From contig CANTAL010000101.1 of the NCBI GenBank assembly GCA_947650365.1, positions 1-64,000 of the forward strand: 64,000 bases of DNA, given 5' to 3'. The notes under the pieces were generated by a model. The model was not told where the DNA came from. It did not search any database and saw nothing but the letters and a program-made list of their open reading frames with translations. This document shows, piece after piece, positions 13,495 to 27,162 of this stretch. Position 1 is the stretch's first letter, and every line of letters starts with the position of its first letter. The translations under genes were made by a program, and so were the position numbers. The DNA is from Chamaelirium japonicum. Its lineage: Eukaryota; Streptophyta; Magnoliopsida; Liliales; Melanthiaceae.

Positions 13495-13605
13495 GCACGA
13501 ATGTATCCATTCTAATTCATTCGTACGATCCATTCTAATTCATTAATATGATCCATTCTAATTCATTCGTACGATCCATTCTAATTCATATGCACAAAGG
13601 TATCC
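13371..13605. repeat. 103/111-bp inverted repeat with 21-bp spacer
   Basis: Homologous to the repeat at 3959. The left arm (13,371-13,473) lacks 8 bp after CATATG and the right arm (13,495-13,605) is full length. The spacer 13,474-13,494 is in + sense. Confidence 0.93.
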
Positions 13606-14363
13606 ATTCTAATCCATTCGTAGGATCCATTCTAATCCATTCGTACGATCCATTCTAATTCATTCGTACGATCCATTATAATTCATTCGCTCGAATGTAT
13701 CCATTCGTACGATCCATTCTAATCCTTTCGTACGATCCATTCTAATTCATTCGCATGAATGTAACCATTCTAATTCATTCATTTGATCCATTCTAATTCA
13801 TTCGTACGATCCATTCTAATTGATTCGTCCGATCCATTCTAATTCATTCGCACGAATGTATCCATTCTAATTCATTCGTACGATCCATTCTAATTCATTC
13901 GTACGATCCATTCTAATTCATTCGTAAGATCCATTCTAATTCATTCGTACGATCCATTCTAATTCATTCGTACGAATGTATCCATTCTAGTTCATTCGTA
14001 CGATCCATTCTAATTCATTCGTACGATCCATTCTAATTCATTCGTACGATCCATTCTAATTCTTTCACACGATCCATTCTAATTCATTCGTATGATCCAT
14101 TCTAATTCATTCGTACGACCTATTCTAATTCATTCGTACGATCCATTCTAATTCATTCGTACGATCCATTCTAATTCCTTCGTACGATCCATTCTAATTC
14201 ATTCATACAATCCATTCTAATTCTTTCACACGATCCATTCTAATTCATTCATACGATCCATTCTAAATTTATTCGTGCAATCCATTCTATTTCATTCGTA
14301 CGATCCATTCTTACTCATTCGTACGATCCATTCTAATTCATTCACACGAATGTATCCATTCGT
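13495..14363 (-). repeat. Satellite block 16, - orientation
   Basis: Starts with a 111-bp hairpin right arm and the CATATGCACAAAGG module. A 28-mer at about 13,965 contains CATTCGTACGAATG without a switch. It ends in the same palindrome at 14,357-14,370, where a switch does occur. Confidence 0.94.
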
Positions 14364-15750
14364 ACGAATGAATTAGAATAGATTGTACGAATGAATTAGA
14401 ATGGATCGTACGAATGAATTAGAATGGATCATACGAATGAATTAGAATGGATCAACCGAAGGAATTAGAATGGATCGTACGAATGAATTAGAATGGATCG
14501 TATGAATGTATTAGAATGGATCGTATGAGTGAATTAGAATGGATCGTACGAATAAATTTAAATGGATTGTATGAATGAATTAGAATGGATCGTACGAATG
14601 AATTAGAATGGATCGTATGAATGAATTAGAATGGATCGTACGAATGAATTAGAATGGATCGTGCGAATGAATTAGAATGGATCGTACGAATGAATAAGAA
14701 TGGATCGTACGAATGAATACATTCGTGCGAATGAATTAGAATGGATCGTACGAATGAATTAGAATGGATAGTACGAATGAATTAGAATGGATCTTACGAA
14801 TGAATTAGAATGGATCGTACGAATAAATTAGAATGGATACATTCGTGCGAATGAATTAGAATGGATCGGACGAATGAATTAGAATGGATCGTACGAATGA
14901 ATTAGAATGGATCAAATGAATGAATTAGAATGGTTACATTCATGCGAATGAATTAGAATGGATCGTACGAATGGATTAGAATGGATCGTACGAATGGATT
15001 AGAATGGATACATTCGAGCGAATGAATTAGAATGGATCATACGAATGAATTAAAGTGGATCGTACGAATGGATTAGAATGGATCCTACGAATGGATTAGA
15101 ATGGATACCTTTGTGCATATGAATTAGAATGGATCGTACGAATGAATTAGAATGGATCATATTAATGAATTAGAATGGATCGTACGAATGAATTAGAATG
15201 GATACATTCGTGCGAATGAATTAGAATGGATTGTATGAATGAATTAGAATGGATCGTACGAATGAATTAGAATGGATCATACGAATTAATTAGAATGGAT
15301 CATACGAATGAATTAGAATGGATCGTACGAATGAATTAGAATGGATACATTCGTGCGAATGAATTAGAATGGATTGTGCGAATGAATAAGAACAGATCGT
15401 GCGAATGAATTAGAATGGATCGTACGAATGAATTAGAATGGATCGTGCAAATGAATTAGAATGGATCGTACGAATGAATTAGAATGGATACATTTGTGCG
15501 AATGAATTAGAATGGATCGTACGAATGAATTAGAATGGATCGTATGAATGAATTAAAATGGATCGTACGAATGAATTAGAATGGATCGTGCGAATGAATT
15601 AGAATGGATCGTACGAATGAATTAGAATGGATCGTACGAATGAACTAGAATGGATACATTCGTGCGAATGAATTAGAATGGATCGTACGAATGAATTAGA
15701 ATGGATCGTATGAATGAATTAGAATGGATCTTATGAATGAATTAGAATGG
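14364..15750 (+). repeat. Satellite block 17, + orientation
   Basis: Forward units. At about 14,910-15,125 it carries the reverse complement of the CATATGCACAAAGG module of block 2, so whole modules exist in both senses. Confidence 0.94.
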
Positions 15751-15798
15751 CATTCGTACGATCCATTCTAATTCATTCACACGAATGTATCCATTCGT
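15751..15798 (-). repeat. Satellite block 18, two-unit - island
   Basis: The shortest orientation block, about 48 bp. It is flanked by GAATGG/CATTCGTACG on the left and the palindrome CATTCGTACGAATG (15,792-15,805) on the right. Confidence 0.9.
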
Positions 15799-16640
15799 AC
15801 GAATGAATTAGAATAGATTGTACGAATGAATTAGAATGGATCGTACGAATGAATTAAAATGGATCATATGAATGAATTAGAATGGATCATATGAATGAAT
15901 TAGAATGGATCGTACGAATGAATTAGAATGGATCGTGCGAATGAATTAGAATGGATCATACGAATGAATTAGAATGGATCGTACGAATGAACTAGAATGG
16001 ATACATTCGTGCGAATGAATTAGAATGGATCGTACGAATGAATTAGAATGGATCGTACGAATGAATTAGAATGGATCGTACGAATAAATTAGAACGGATC
16101 ATACGAATGAATTAGAATGGATCATACGAATGAGTAAGAATGGATCGTACGAATGAAATAGAATGGATTGTACGAATGAATTAGAATGGATCGTATGAAT
16201 GAATTAGAATAGATCGTACGAATGAAATAGAATGGATCGTACGAATGAAATAGAATGGATTGTACGAATGAATTAGAATGGATCGTGCGAATGAATTCGA
16301 ATGGATCGTACAAATTAATTAGAATGGATCGTACGAATGAATTAAAATGGATACATTCGTGCGAATGAATTAGAATAGATACATTCTTGCGAAAGAATTA
16401 GAATAGATCGTATGAATGAATTAGAATGGATCCTATGAATGAATTAGAATGGATCGTGCGAATGAATTAGAATGGATCGTACGAATGAATTAGAATGGAT
16501 CGTGCTAATGAATTAGAATTGATCGAACGAATGAATTTGCATGGATCGTGCTAATGAATTAGAATGGAACGTATGAATGAATTAGAATGGATCGTGTGAA
16601 AGAATTAGAATGGATTGTATGAATGAATTAGAATGAATTC
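15799..16640 (+). repeat. Satellite block 19, + orientation
   Basis: Forward units. The segment near 16,370-16,560 (ATTCTTGCGAAAG, GATCCTATG, TTAGAATTGATCGAACG) is related to the forward blocks after 44.7 kb. It ends in a GAATGAATTC arm. Confidence 0.93.
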
Positions 16641-16663
16641 GTACGATCCATTCGAATTCATTC
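16631..16663. repeat. + to - switch junction, type J2
   Basis: Same as at 10,351. The - block that follows has AATACG instead of CATACG in its second unit. Confidence 0.95.
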
Positions 16664-17042
16664 GCACGATCCATTCTAATTCATTAATACGATCCATTCT
16701 AATTCATTCATACAATCCATTCTAATTCTTTCACACGATCCATTCTAATTCATTCGTAGGATCCATTCTAATTCATTCGTACAATCTATTCTATTTCATT
16801 CGTACGATCCATTCTTACTAATTTGTATGATCCATTCTAATTCATTCGGACGAATATATGCATTCTAATTTATTCGTACGATCCATTCTAATTCATTCGT
16901 ACGATCCATTCTTATTTATTCGTACGATCCATTCTTACTCATTCGTATGATCCATTCTAATTCATTCGTACGATCCATTCTAATTCATTCGCACAATCTA
17001 TTCTAATTTATTTGTACGATCCATTCTAATTCATTCGTACGA
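16641..17042 (-). repeat. Satellite block 20, - orientation
   Basis: About 400 bp of reverse units, opening like block 14 (GTACGATCCATTCGAATTC). It ends CGTACGATCGTACG, itself a palindrome. Confidence 0.93.
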
Positions 17043-18340
17043 TCGTACGAATGAATTAGAATGGATCGTACGGAATGAATTAGAATGGATTGTATAAATG
17101 AATTAGAATGGATACATTCGTGCGAATGAATTAGAATGGATCATACGAATGAGTAAGAAAGGATCGTACGAATGAAATAGAATGGATTGTACGAATGAAT
17201 TAGAATGGATCGTACAAATGAATTAGAATGGATCGTACGAATGAATTAGAATGGATCATACGAATGAGTAAGAATGGATCGTACAAATGAAATAGAATGG
17301 ATTGTACGAATGAATTAGAATGGATCGTACGAAAGAATTAGAATGGATCGTGTGAAAGAATTAGAATGCATTGTATGAATGAATTAGAATGGATCGTATG
17401 AATGAATTAGAATGGATCGTGCGAATGAATTCGAATGGATCGCATGATCCATTCGAATAGAATGGATCGTATGAATGAATTAGAATGGATCGGGCGAATG
17501 AATTATAATGGATTGTAGGAATGAATTAGAATGGATCGTATGAATGAATTAGAATGGATCGTGCGAATGAATTAGAATGGATCGTACGAATGAATTAGAA
17601 TGGATCGTACGAATGAATTAGAATGGATCATACGAATGAATTAGAATGGATCGTACGAATGAGTAAGAATGGATCATACGAATGAAATTGAATGGATTGT
17701 ACGAATGAATTAGAATGGATACATTCATGCGAATGAATTAGAATGGATCGTACGAATGAATTAGAATGGATCGTACGAATGAATTAGAATGCATCGTACG
17801 AAAGAATTAGAATGGATATATTCGTGCAAATGAATTAGAATGGATCGTACGAATAAATTAGACTGGATCGTACGAATGAATTTGAATGGATACATTTGTG
17901 CGAATGAATCTAAATGGATTTTATGAATGAATTACAATGGATCGTACGAATGAATTAGAATGGATTGTACGAATGAATTAGAATAGCTCATACGAATGAA
18001 TTAGAATGAATCGTATGAATGAATTAGAATGGTTACATTCGTGCGAATGAATTAGAATAGATCGTACGAATGAATTAGAATGGATCGTACGAATAAATTA
18101 GAATGGATCGTGGGAATGAATTAGAATGGATTGTATGAATGAATTAGAATGGATCCACCGAATGAGTTAGAATGGATCATACGAATGAATTAGAATGGAT
18201 TGTGCGAATGAATTAGAATGGATCGTATGAATGAATAAGAATGGATCGTACGAATGAATTAGAATGGATCGTGCGAATGAATTAGCATGAATCGTACGAA
18301 TGTATTAGAATGGATCGTACGAATAAATTAGAATGAATCG
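17043..18340 (+). repeat. Satellite block 21, + orientation
   Basis: Forward units with the cruciform landmark at 17,429-17,458. The run of variants CTAAATGGATT, ATAGCTCATACG and GGATCCACCGAATGAG recurs at 36.3-36.6 kb and 43.2-43.5 kb. Confidence 0.94.
17429..17458 (+). repeat. Cruciform landmark, + sense
   Basis: Perfect 13-bp arms, loop GCAT, 17,127 bp from the copy at 302. Confidence 0.95.
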
Positions 18341-19208
18341 TACGATCCATTCAAATTCATTCATACGATCCATTCTAATTCATTCGCACGAATGTATCCA
18401 TTTAGTTCCTTCGTACGATCCATTCTAGTTCATTCGTACGATCCATTCTAATTCATTTGTATGATCCATTCTAATTCAATCCTATGATCCATTCTAATTA
18501 ATTCATATGATCCATTCTAATTCATTCGTACGATCCATTCTAATTCATTCATATAATCCATTCTAATTCATTCGTACGAATGTATCCATTCTAATTAATT
18601 CGTACGATCCATTCTAATTCATTCGTATGATCCATTCTTATTCATTCGCACGATCCAGTCTAATGGATTCGCATGATCCATTCTAATTCATTCGCACGAA
18701 TGAATCCATTCTAATTCATTCGCACGAATGAATCCATTCTAATTCATTCGTACGATCCATTCAAATTCATTAATATGATCCATTCTAATTCATTCGCACG
18801 ATCCATTCTAATTCATTCGTACGATCCATTCTAATTCATTCGTACGATCCATTCTAATTCATTCACACGATCCATTCTAATTCATTCGTACAATCTATTC
18901 TATTTCATTCGTACGATCCATTCTAATTCATTCGTCCGATCCATTTTTACTCATTCGTATGATCCATTCTAATTCATTCGGACGAATGTATCCATTCTAA
19001 TTTATTCGTACGTTCCATTCTAATTCATTCGTACGATCCATTCTAATTCATTCGTACGATCCATTCTAATTCATTCGTCCGATCCATTCTAATTCATTCG
19101 CACGAATGTATCCATTCTAATTCATTCGTACGGTATATTCTAATTCATTCGCACAATCCATTCTATTTCATTCGTACGATCCATTCTTACTCATTCGTAG
19201 GATCCATT
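18341..19208 (-). repeat. Satellite block 22, - orientation
   Basis: Reverse units homologous in order to block 40. It opens after GAATGAATCGTACGATCC and ends GATCCATTATGGATAC. Confidence 0.93.
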
Positions 19209-19556
19209 ATGGATACATTCATGCGAATGAATTAGAATGGATCATACGAATGAGTAAGAATGGATCGTACGAATGAAATAGAATGGATTGTGCGAATGAA
19301 TTAGAATGGATCGTACGAATGAATTAGAATAGATCGTGTGAAAGAATTAGAATGGATTGTATGAATGAATTAGAATAGATCGTATGAATGATTTAGAATG
19401 GATCGTACGAATGAATTAGAATGGATCGTACGAATGAACTAGAATGGATACATTCATCCGAATGAATTAGAATGGATCGTACGAATGAATTAGAATGGAT
19501 CGTACGAATGAATTAGAATGGATCTTACGAATGAATTAGAATGGATCGTACGAATG
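19209..19556 (+). repeat. Satellite block 23, + orientation
   Basis: About 350 bp of forward units opening GGATACATTCATGCG, matching block 41. It ends GTACGAATGCACGATCC. Confidence 0.92.
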
Positions 19557-20125
19557 CACGATCCATGCTAATTCATTCGTTCGATCAATTCTAATTCATT
19601 AGCACGATCCATTCTAATTCATTCGTACGATCCATTCTAATTCATTCGCACGATCCATTCTAATTCATTCGTACGATCCATTCTAATTCTTTCACACGAT
19701 CCATTCTAATTCATTCGTACGATCCATTCTAATTCATTCGTACGATCCATTCTAATTTCATTCGTACGATCCATTCTAATTCATTCGCTCGAATGTATCC
19801 ATTCTAATCCATTCGTACGATCCATTCTAATCCATTCGTATGATCCATTCTAATTCATTCGCATGAATGTAACCATTCTAATTCATTCATTTGATCCATT
19901 CTAATTCATTCGTACGATCCATTCTAATTCATTCGTCCGATCCATTCTAATTCATTCGCACGAATGTATCCATTCTAATCCATTCGTAAGATCCATTCTA
20001 ATTCATTCTTACGATCGATTCTAATTCATTAATATGATTCATTCTAATTCATTCGTACGATCCATTCTAATACATATGCACAAAGTTATCCATTCTAATT
20101 CCTTCGTACGATCCATTCTAATTCA
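19557..20125 (-). repeat. Satellite block 24, - orientation
   Basis: Reverse units ending ATTCAGGATCCTACG. AGGATCCT is palindromic. Related switches (TTCAGGATCGTACG) occur at 35,352, 39,593 and 42,152. Confidence 0.93.
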
Positions 20126-20947
20126 GGATCCTACGAATGAATTAGAATGTATACATTCGTGCGAATGAATTAGAATTGATCGTACGAATGAATTAGAATG
20201 GATCGTGCGAATGAATTAGAATGGATCGTACGAATGAATTAGAATGGATCGTACGAATGAACTAGAATGGATACATTCGTGCGAATGAATTAGAATGGAT
20301 CGTACGAATGAATTAGAATGGATCGTACGAATGAATTAGAATGGATCTTACGAATGAATTAGAATGGATCGTACGAATGAATTAGAATGAATCGTACGAA
20401 TGAATTAGAATAGATACATTCGTGCGAATGAATTAGAATGGATCGGACGAATGAATTGGAATGGATCGTACGAATGAATTAGAATGGATCAAATGAATGA
20501 ATTAGAATGGTTACATTCATGCGAATGAATTAGAATGGATCGTACAAATGGATTAGAATGGATCGTACGAATGGATTAGAATGGATATATTCGAGCGAAT
20601 GAATTAGAATGGATCGTACGAATGAAATTAGAATGGATCGTACGAATGAATTAGAATAGATCGTACGAATGAATTAGAATGGATCGTACGAATTAATTAG
20701 AATGGATCGTACGAATAAATTAGAATGGATACATTCGTCCGAATGAATTAGAATGGATCGTACGAATGAGTAAGAATGGATCGTACGAATGAAATAGAAT
20801 AGATTGTACGAATGAATTAGAATGGATCCTAAGAATGAATTAGAATGGATCGTGTGAAAGAATTAGAATGGATTGTATTAATGAATTAGAATGGATCGTA
20901 TGAATGAATTATAATGGATCGTGCGAATGAATTCGAATGGATCGTAC
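20126..20947 (+). repeat. Satellite block 25, + orientation
   Basis: Forward units with partial reverse-sense CATATG module content near 20,490-20,600, then the full pre-junction module shared with blocks 3, 7, 9 and 43. Confidence 0.94.
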
Positions 20948-20957
20948 GAATTCATTC
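20925..20957. repeat. + to - switch junction, type J1
   Basis: Same arms and + sense spacer. The following unit begins TAATTCTTTCATAC rather than TAATTCATTCATAC. Confidence 0.95.
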
Positions 20958-21355
20958 TAATTCTTTCATACAATCCATTCTAATTCTTTCACACGATCCA
21001 TTCTAATTCATTCGTACGTTCCATTCTAATTCATTAGCACGATCCATGCTAATTCATTCGTTCGATCAATTCTAATTCATTAGCACGATCCATTCTAATT
21101 CATTCGTACGATCCATTCTAATTCCTTCGTACGATCCATTCTAATTCATTCGTACGATCTATTCTAATTCATTCGTACGATCCATTCTAATTCATTCATA
21201 CGATCCATTCTAATTCATTCGTATGATCCATTCTAATTCATTCGTACGATCCATTCTAATTCATTCGTGCAATCCATTCTATTTCATTCGTACGATCCAT
21301 TCTTACTCATTCGTACGATCCATTCTAATTCATTCACACGAATGTATCCATTCGT
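20948..21355 (-). repeat. Satellite block 26, - orientation
   Basis: Reverse units ending CACACGAATGTATC then CATTCGTACGAATG (21,349-21,362). Its order of variants matches block 44 at about 40.1-40.5 kb. Confidence 0.93.
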
Positions 21356-21804
21356 ACGAATGAATTAGAATAGATTGTACGAATAAATTAGAATGGATCG
21401 TACGAATGAATTAGAATGGATCGTACGAAGGAATTAGAGTGGATCGTACGAATGAATTAGAATGGATCGTACGAATGAATTAGAATAGATCGTACGAATG
21501 AATTAGAATGGATCGTACGAAGGAATTAGAATGGATCATACGAATGAATTAGAATGGATATATTCGTGCAAATGAATTAGAATGGATTATATGAATGTAT
21601 TAGAATGTATCGTATGAGTGAATTAGAATGGATCGTACGAATGAATTAGAATGGATTGTATGAATGAATTAGAATGGATCGTACGAATGAATTAGAATGG
21701 ATCATACGAATTAATTAGAATGGATCATACGAATGAATTAGAATGGATCGTACGAATGAATTAGAATGGATCGTACGAATGAATTAGAATGGATATATTC
21801 GTGC
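21356..21804 (+). repeat. Satellite block 27, + orientation
   Basis: Forward units matching block 45 (40,530-40,952) in variant order. It ends GGATATATTCGTGCGATCC, so a 28-mer-like end forms the switch. Confidence 0.93.
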
Positions 21805-23404
21805 GATCCATTCTAATTCATTCGCACAATCCATTCTATTTCATTCGTAAGATCTATTCTTACTCATTGGTACGATCCATTCTAATTCATTCGCACGAAT
21901 GTATCCATTCTAATTCATTCGTACAAATCCATTCTAATTCATTTGTACAATCTATTCTATTTCATTCGTAAGATCCATTCTAATTCATTCGTACGATCCA
22001 TTCTAATTCATTCGTACGATCCATTCTAATTCATTCGCACGAATGTATTCATTCTAATTCATTCGTACGATCCATTCTAATTCATTCGTACGATCCATTC
22101 TAATTCATTCGTACGATCCATTCTAATTCATTCGCACGAATATATCCATTCTAGTTCATTTGTATGATCCATTCTAGTTCATTCGTACGATCCATTCTAA
22201 TTCATTCGTACGATCCATTCTAATTCATTCGTATGATCCATTCTAATTAATTCGTATGATCCATTCTAATTCATTCGTACGATCCATTCTAATTCATTCA
22301 TACAATCCATTCTAATTCATTCACACGAATGTATCCATTCTAATTAATTCGTACGATCCATTCTAATTCATTCGTATGATCCATTCTTATTCATTCGCAC
22401 GATCCAGTCTAATGGATTCGCACGATCCATTCTAATTCATTCGCATGAATGTATCCATTCTAATTCATTCGTACGATCCATTCTAATTCATTAATATGAT
22501 CCATTCTAATTCATTCGTACGATCCATTCTAATTCATATGCACAAAGGTATCCATTCTTATCCATTCGTAGGATCCATTCTAATCCATTCGTACGATCCA
22601 TTCTAATTCATTCGTACGATCCATTCTAATTCATTCGCTCGAATGTTTCCATTCTAATCCATTCATACGATCCATTCTAATCCATTCGTACGATCCATAC
22701 TAATTCATTCGCATGAATGTGACCATTCTAATTCATTCATTTGATCCATTCTAATTCATTCTTACGATCCATTCTAATTCATTCGTTCGATCCATTCTAA
22801 TTCATTCGCACGAATGTATCCATTCTAATTCATTCATACGATCCATTCTAATTCATTCGTACGATCCATTCTAATTCATTCGTAAGATCCATTCTAATTC
22901 ATTCGTACGATCCATTCTAATTCATTCGTATGATCCATTCTAATTCATTCGCATGAATGTATCCATTCCAGTTCATTCGTACGATCCATTCTAATTCATT
23001 CGTACGATCCATTCTAATTCATTCGCACGATCCATTCTAATTCATTCGTAAGATCAATTCTAATTCATTCACACGAATGTATCCATTCTAATTCATTCAT
23101 ACGATCCATCCTAATTCATTCGTACGATCCATTCTAATTCACTCATACGATCCATTCTAATATATTCATACGATCCATTCTAATTCATTTGCACGAATAT
23201 ATCCATTCTAATTCATTCGTACGATCCATTCTAATTCCTTCGTACGATCCATTCTAATTCATTCGTACGATCTATTCTAATTCATTCGTACGATCCATTC
23301 TAATTCATTCGTATGATCCATTCTAATTCCTTCGTATGATCCATTCTAATTCATTCGTACGATCCATTCTAATTCATTCGTACAATCTATTCTAATTCTT
23401 TCGT
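21805..23404 (-). repeat. Satellite block 28, - orientation
   Basis: Reverse units containing a CATATGCACAAAGG module near 22,532-22,747 and CCAGTCTAATGGATTCG near 22,406. It ends CTTTCGTACGAATGG, a one-base-imperfect version of the common palindrome. Confidence 0.94.
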
Positions 23405-23632
23405 ACGAATGGATACATTCGTGTGAATGAATTAGAATGGATCGTACGAATGAGTAAGAATGGATCGTACGAATGAAATAGAATGGATTGCACGAATGAA
23501 TTAGAATGGATCGTACGAATGAATTAGAATGGATCGTGTGAAAAAATTAGAATGGATTGTATGAATGAATTAGATTGGATCGTACGAATGAATTAGAATG
23601 GATCGTACGAAGGAATTAGAATGGATCGTACA
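23405..23632 (+). repeat. Satellite block 29, + orientation
   Basis: About 230 bp of forward units. The left edge of the 5.45-kb tandem duplication falls inside it, near 23,545. It ends GGATCGTACACATTCG. Confidence 0.93.
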
Positions 23633-26600
23633 CATTCGTACGATCCATTCTAATTCCTTCGTACGATCCATTCTAATTCATTCGTACGATCCATTCTAAT
23701 TCATTCGTGCAATCTATTCTAATTCATTCGTACGATCCATTCTAATTCATTCGTACGATCCATTCTAATTCATTCATACAATCCATTCTAATTTATTCGC
23801 ACGAATGTATCCATTCTAATTCATTCGTACGATCCATTCTAATTCATTGGCACAATCTATTCTAATTCATTCATACGATCCATTCTAATTCATTCGCACG
23901 AATGTATCCATTCTAATTCATTCATACGATCCATTCTACTTCATTCGTACTATCCGTTCTAATTCACTCATACGATCCATTCTAATTCATTCATACGATC
24001 CATTCTAATTCATTTGCACGAATATATCCATTCTAATTCATTCGTACGATCCATTCTAATTCCTTCGTACGATCCATTCTATTTCCTTCGTACGATCCAT
24101 TCTATTTCATTCGTATGATCTATTCTAATTCCATCGTACGATCCATTCTAATTCCTTCGTATCCATTCTAATTCACTCATACGATCCATTCTAATTCATT
24201 AGTACGATCCATTCTAATTCATTCATACAATCCATTCTAATTCATTCGCACGAATGTATCCATTCTAATTCATTCGTACGATCAGTTCTAATTCATTCAC
24301 AAAATCTAGTCTAATTCATTCATACGATCCATTCTAATTCATTCACATGAATGTATCCATTCTAATTCATTCATATGATCCATTCTAATTCATTCATACG
24401 ATCCATTCTAATTCACTCATACGATCCATTCTAATACATTCATACAATCCATTCTAATTCATTTGCTAGAATATATCCATTCTAATTCATTCGTACGATC
24501 CATTCTAATTCCTTCGTACGATCCATTCTAATTCATTCGTACGATCCATTCTAATTCATTTTCACGAATATATCCATTCTAATTCATTCGTACGATCCAT
24601 TCTAATTCCTTCGTACGATCCATTCTAATTCATTCGTACGATCTATTCTAATTCATTCGTACGATCCATTCTAATTCATTCGTACGATCCATTCTAATTC
24701 CTTCGTACGATCCCTTCTAATTCATTCGTACGATCCATTCTAATTCATTCATACAATCCATTCTAATTCTTTCACACGATCCATTCTAATTCTAATTCAT
24801 TCGCACAAATTTATCCATTCTAGTTCATTCGTACGATCCATTCGAAATCATTCGCACGATCCATTCTAATTCATTCATACGATCCATTCTAATTCATTCA
24901 TACAATCCATTCTAATTCTTTCGCATGAATGTATCCATTCTAATTCATTCGCACGAATGTATCCATTCTAATTCATTCGTACGATCCATTCTAATTCATT
25001 CGTATGATCCATTCTAATTCATTCATACAATCCATTCCAATTCTTTCACACGATCCATTCTAATTCATTCGTATGATCCATTCTAATTCATTCGCACAAT
25101 CCATTCTATTTCATTCGTACGATCCATTCTTACTCATTGGTACGATCCATTCTAATTCATTCGCACGAATGTATCTATTCTAATTCATTCGTATGATCTA
25201 TTCTAATTCATTCGCATGAATGTAACCATTCTAATTCATTCATTTGATCCATTCTAATTCATTCGTACCATCCATTCTAATTCATTCGTCCGATCCATTC
25301 TAATTCATTCGCACGAATGTATCCATTCTAATTCATTCGTACGATCCATTCTAATTCATTCATACAATCCATTCTAATTCTGTCACACGATCCATTCTAA
25401 TTCATTCGTACGATCCATTCTAATTCATTCGCACAATCCATTCTATTTCATTCGTACGATCCATTCTTACTCATTGGTACGATCCATTCTAATTCATTCG
25501 CACGAATGTATCCATTCTAATTCATTCGTAGGAATCCATTCTAATTCATTCGTACAATCTATTCTATTTCATTCGTACGATCCATTCTTACTCATTCGTA
25601 TGATCCATTCTAATTCATTCGGGCGAATGTATCCATTCTAATTTATTTGTACGATCCCTTCTAATTCATTCGTACGATCCATTCTAATTCATTTGTACGA
25701 TCCATTCTAATTCATTCGTCCGATCCATTCTAGTTCATTCGCACAAATGTATCCATTCTAATTCATTCATACGATCCATTCTAATTTATTCGTACGATCC
25801 ATTCTAATTCATTCGTAAGATCCATTCTAATTCATTCGTACGATCCATTCTAATTCATTTGTACGATCCATTCTAATTCATTCGCACGAATGTATCCATT
25901 CTAGTTCATTCGTACGATCCATTCTAATTCATTCGTACGATCCATTCTAATTCATTCGCACGATCCATTCTAATTCATTCATACGATCCATTCTAATTCA
26001 TTCATACGATCCATTCTAATTCAATCGTACGATCCATTCTAATTCATTCATACGATCCATTCTAATTCATTCATACGATCCATTCTAATTCAATCGTACG
26101 ATCCATTCTAATTCATTCGCACAAATGTATCCATTCTAATTCATTCGTACGATCCATTCTAATTCATTCGCACGATCCATTCTAATTCATTCATATGATC
26201 CATTCTAATTCTTTCACACGATCCATTCTAATTCATTCGTATGATCCAATCTAATTCATTCGCACGATCCATTCTAATTCATTCGTACGATCCATTCTAA
26301 TTCATTCATACGATCCATTCTAATTCATTCGTACGATCCATTCTAATTCATTCGCACAAATGTATCCATTCTAATTCATTCGTACGATCCATTCTAATTC
26401 ATTCGCACGATCCATTCTAATTCATTCGTACGATCCATTCTAATTCATTCGTACAATCCATTCTAATTCATTCGTATGATCCATTCTAATTAATTCGTAT
26501 GATCCATTCTAATTCATTCGTATGATTCATTCTAATTCATTCATATAATCCATTCTAATTCATTCGCACGAATGTATCCATTCTAATTAATTCGTACGAT

Positions 26601-26813
26601 CCATTCTAATTCATTCGTATGATCTATTCTTATTCATTCGTACGATCCAGTCTAATTGATTCGCACGGTCCATTCTAATTCATTCGCACGAATGTATCCA
26701 TTCTAATTCATTCGTACGATCCATTCTAATTCATTAATATGATCCATTCTAATTCATTCGTACGATCCGTTCTAATTCATATGCACAAAGGTATCCATTC
26801 TAATTCATTCGCA
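23633..26813 (-). repeat. Satellite block 30, long - orientation
   Basis: Reverse units of the first copy of the 5.45-kb duplication. It contains a local three-unit duplication near 25,980-26,120 that is absent from the second copy. It ends TTCGCACGAAAGAATTAG. Confidence 0.95.
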
Positions 26814-27139
26814 CGAAAGAATTAGAATGGATTGTATGAAAGAATTAGAATAGATCGTGCGAACGAATTAGAATGGATCGAACGAATAAATTAGAATGGA
26901 TCGTACGAATGAGTAAGAATGGATCGTACGAATGAATTAGAATGGATCGTACGAATAAATTAGAATGGATACATTCGTCCGAATGAATTAGAATGGATCA
27001 AACGAATGAGTAAGAATGGATCGTACGAATGAAATAGAATAGATTGTACGAATGAATTAGAATGGATCCTACGAATGAATTAGAATGGATCGTGTGAAAG
27101 AATTAGAATGGATTGTTTGAATGAATTAGAATGAATTCG
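26814..27139 (+). repeat. Satellite block 31, + orientation
   Basis: About 325 bp of forward units in the first copy of the 5.45-kb duplication. It carries a version of the pre-junction module and ends in the GAATGAATTC arm. Confidence 0.94.
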
Positions 27140-27162
27140 TACGATCCATTCGAATTTATTCG
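27130..27162. repeat. + to - switch junction, type J2, one arm mismatch
   Basis: The right arm reads GAATTTATTC. This base differs from the duplicated copy at 32,546, so it changed after, or escaped correction since, the H1 duplication. Confidence 0.94.

Noticed and set aside
16122-16313. A 63-codon open frame on the - strand
   Set aside because: Same satellite-derived peptide, kept open by GAAATAG variants that remove the stop on the opposite strand.
21789-21971. A 60-codon open frame on the + strand
   Set aside because: It begins at ATGGATATATTCG in the end of a + block and runs on into - oriented units. It is a by-product of a switch junction.
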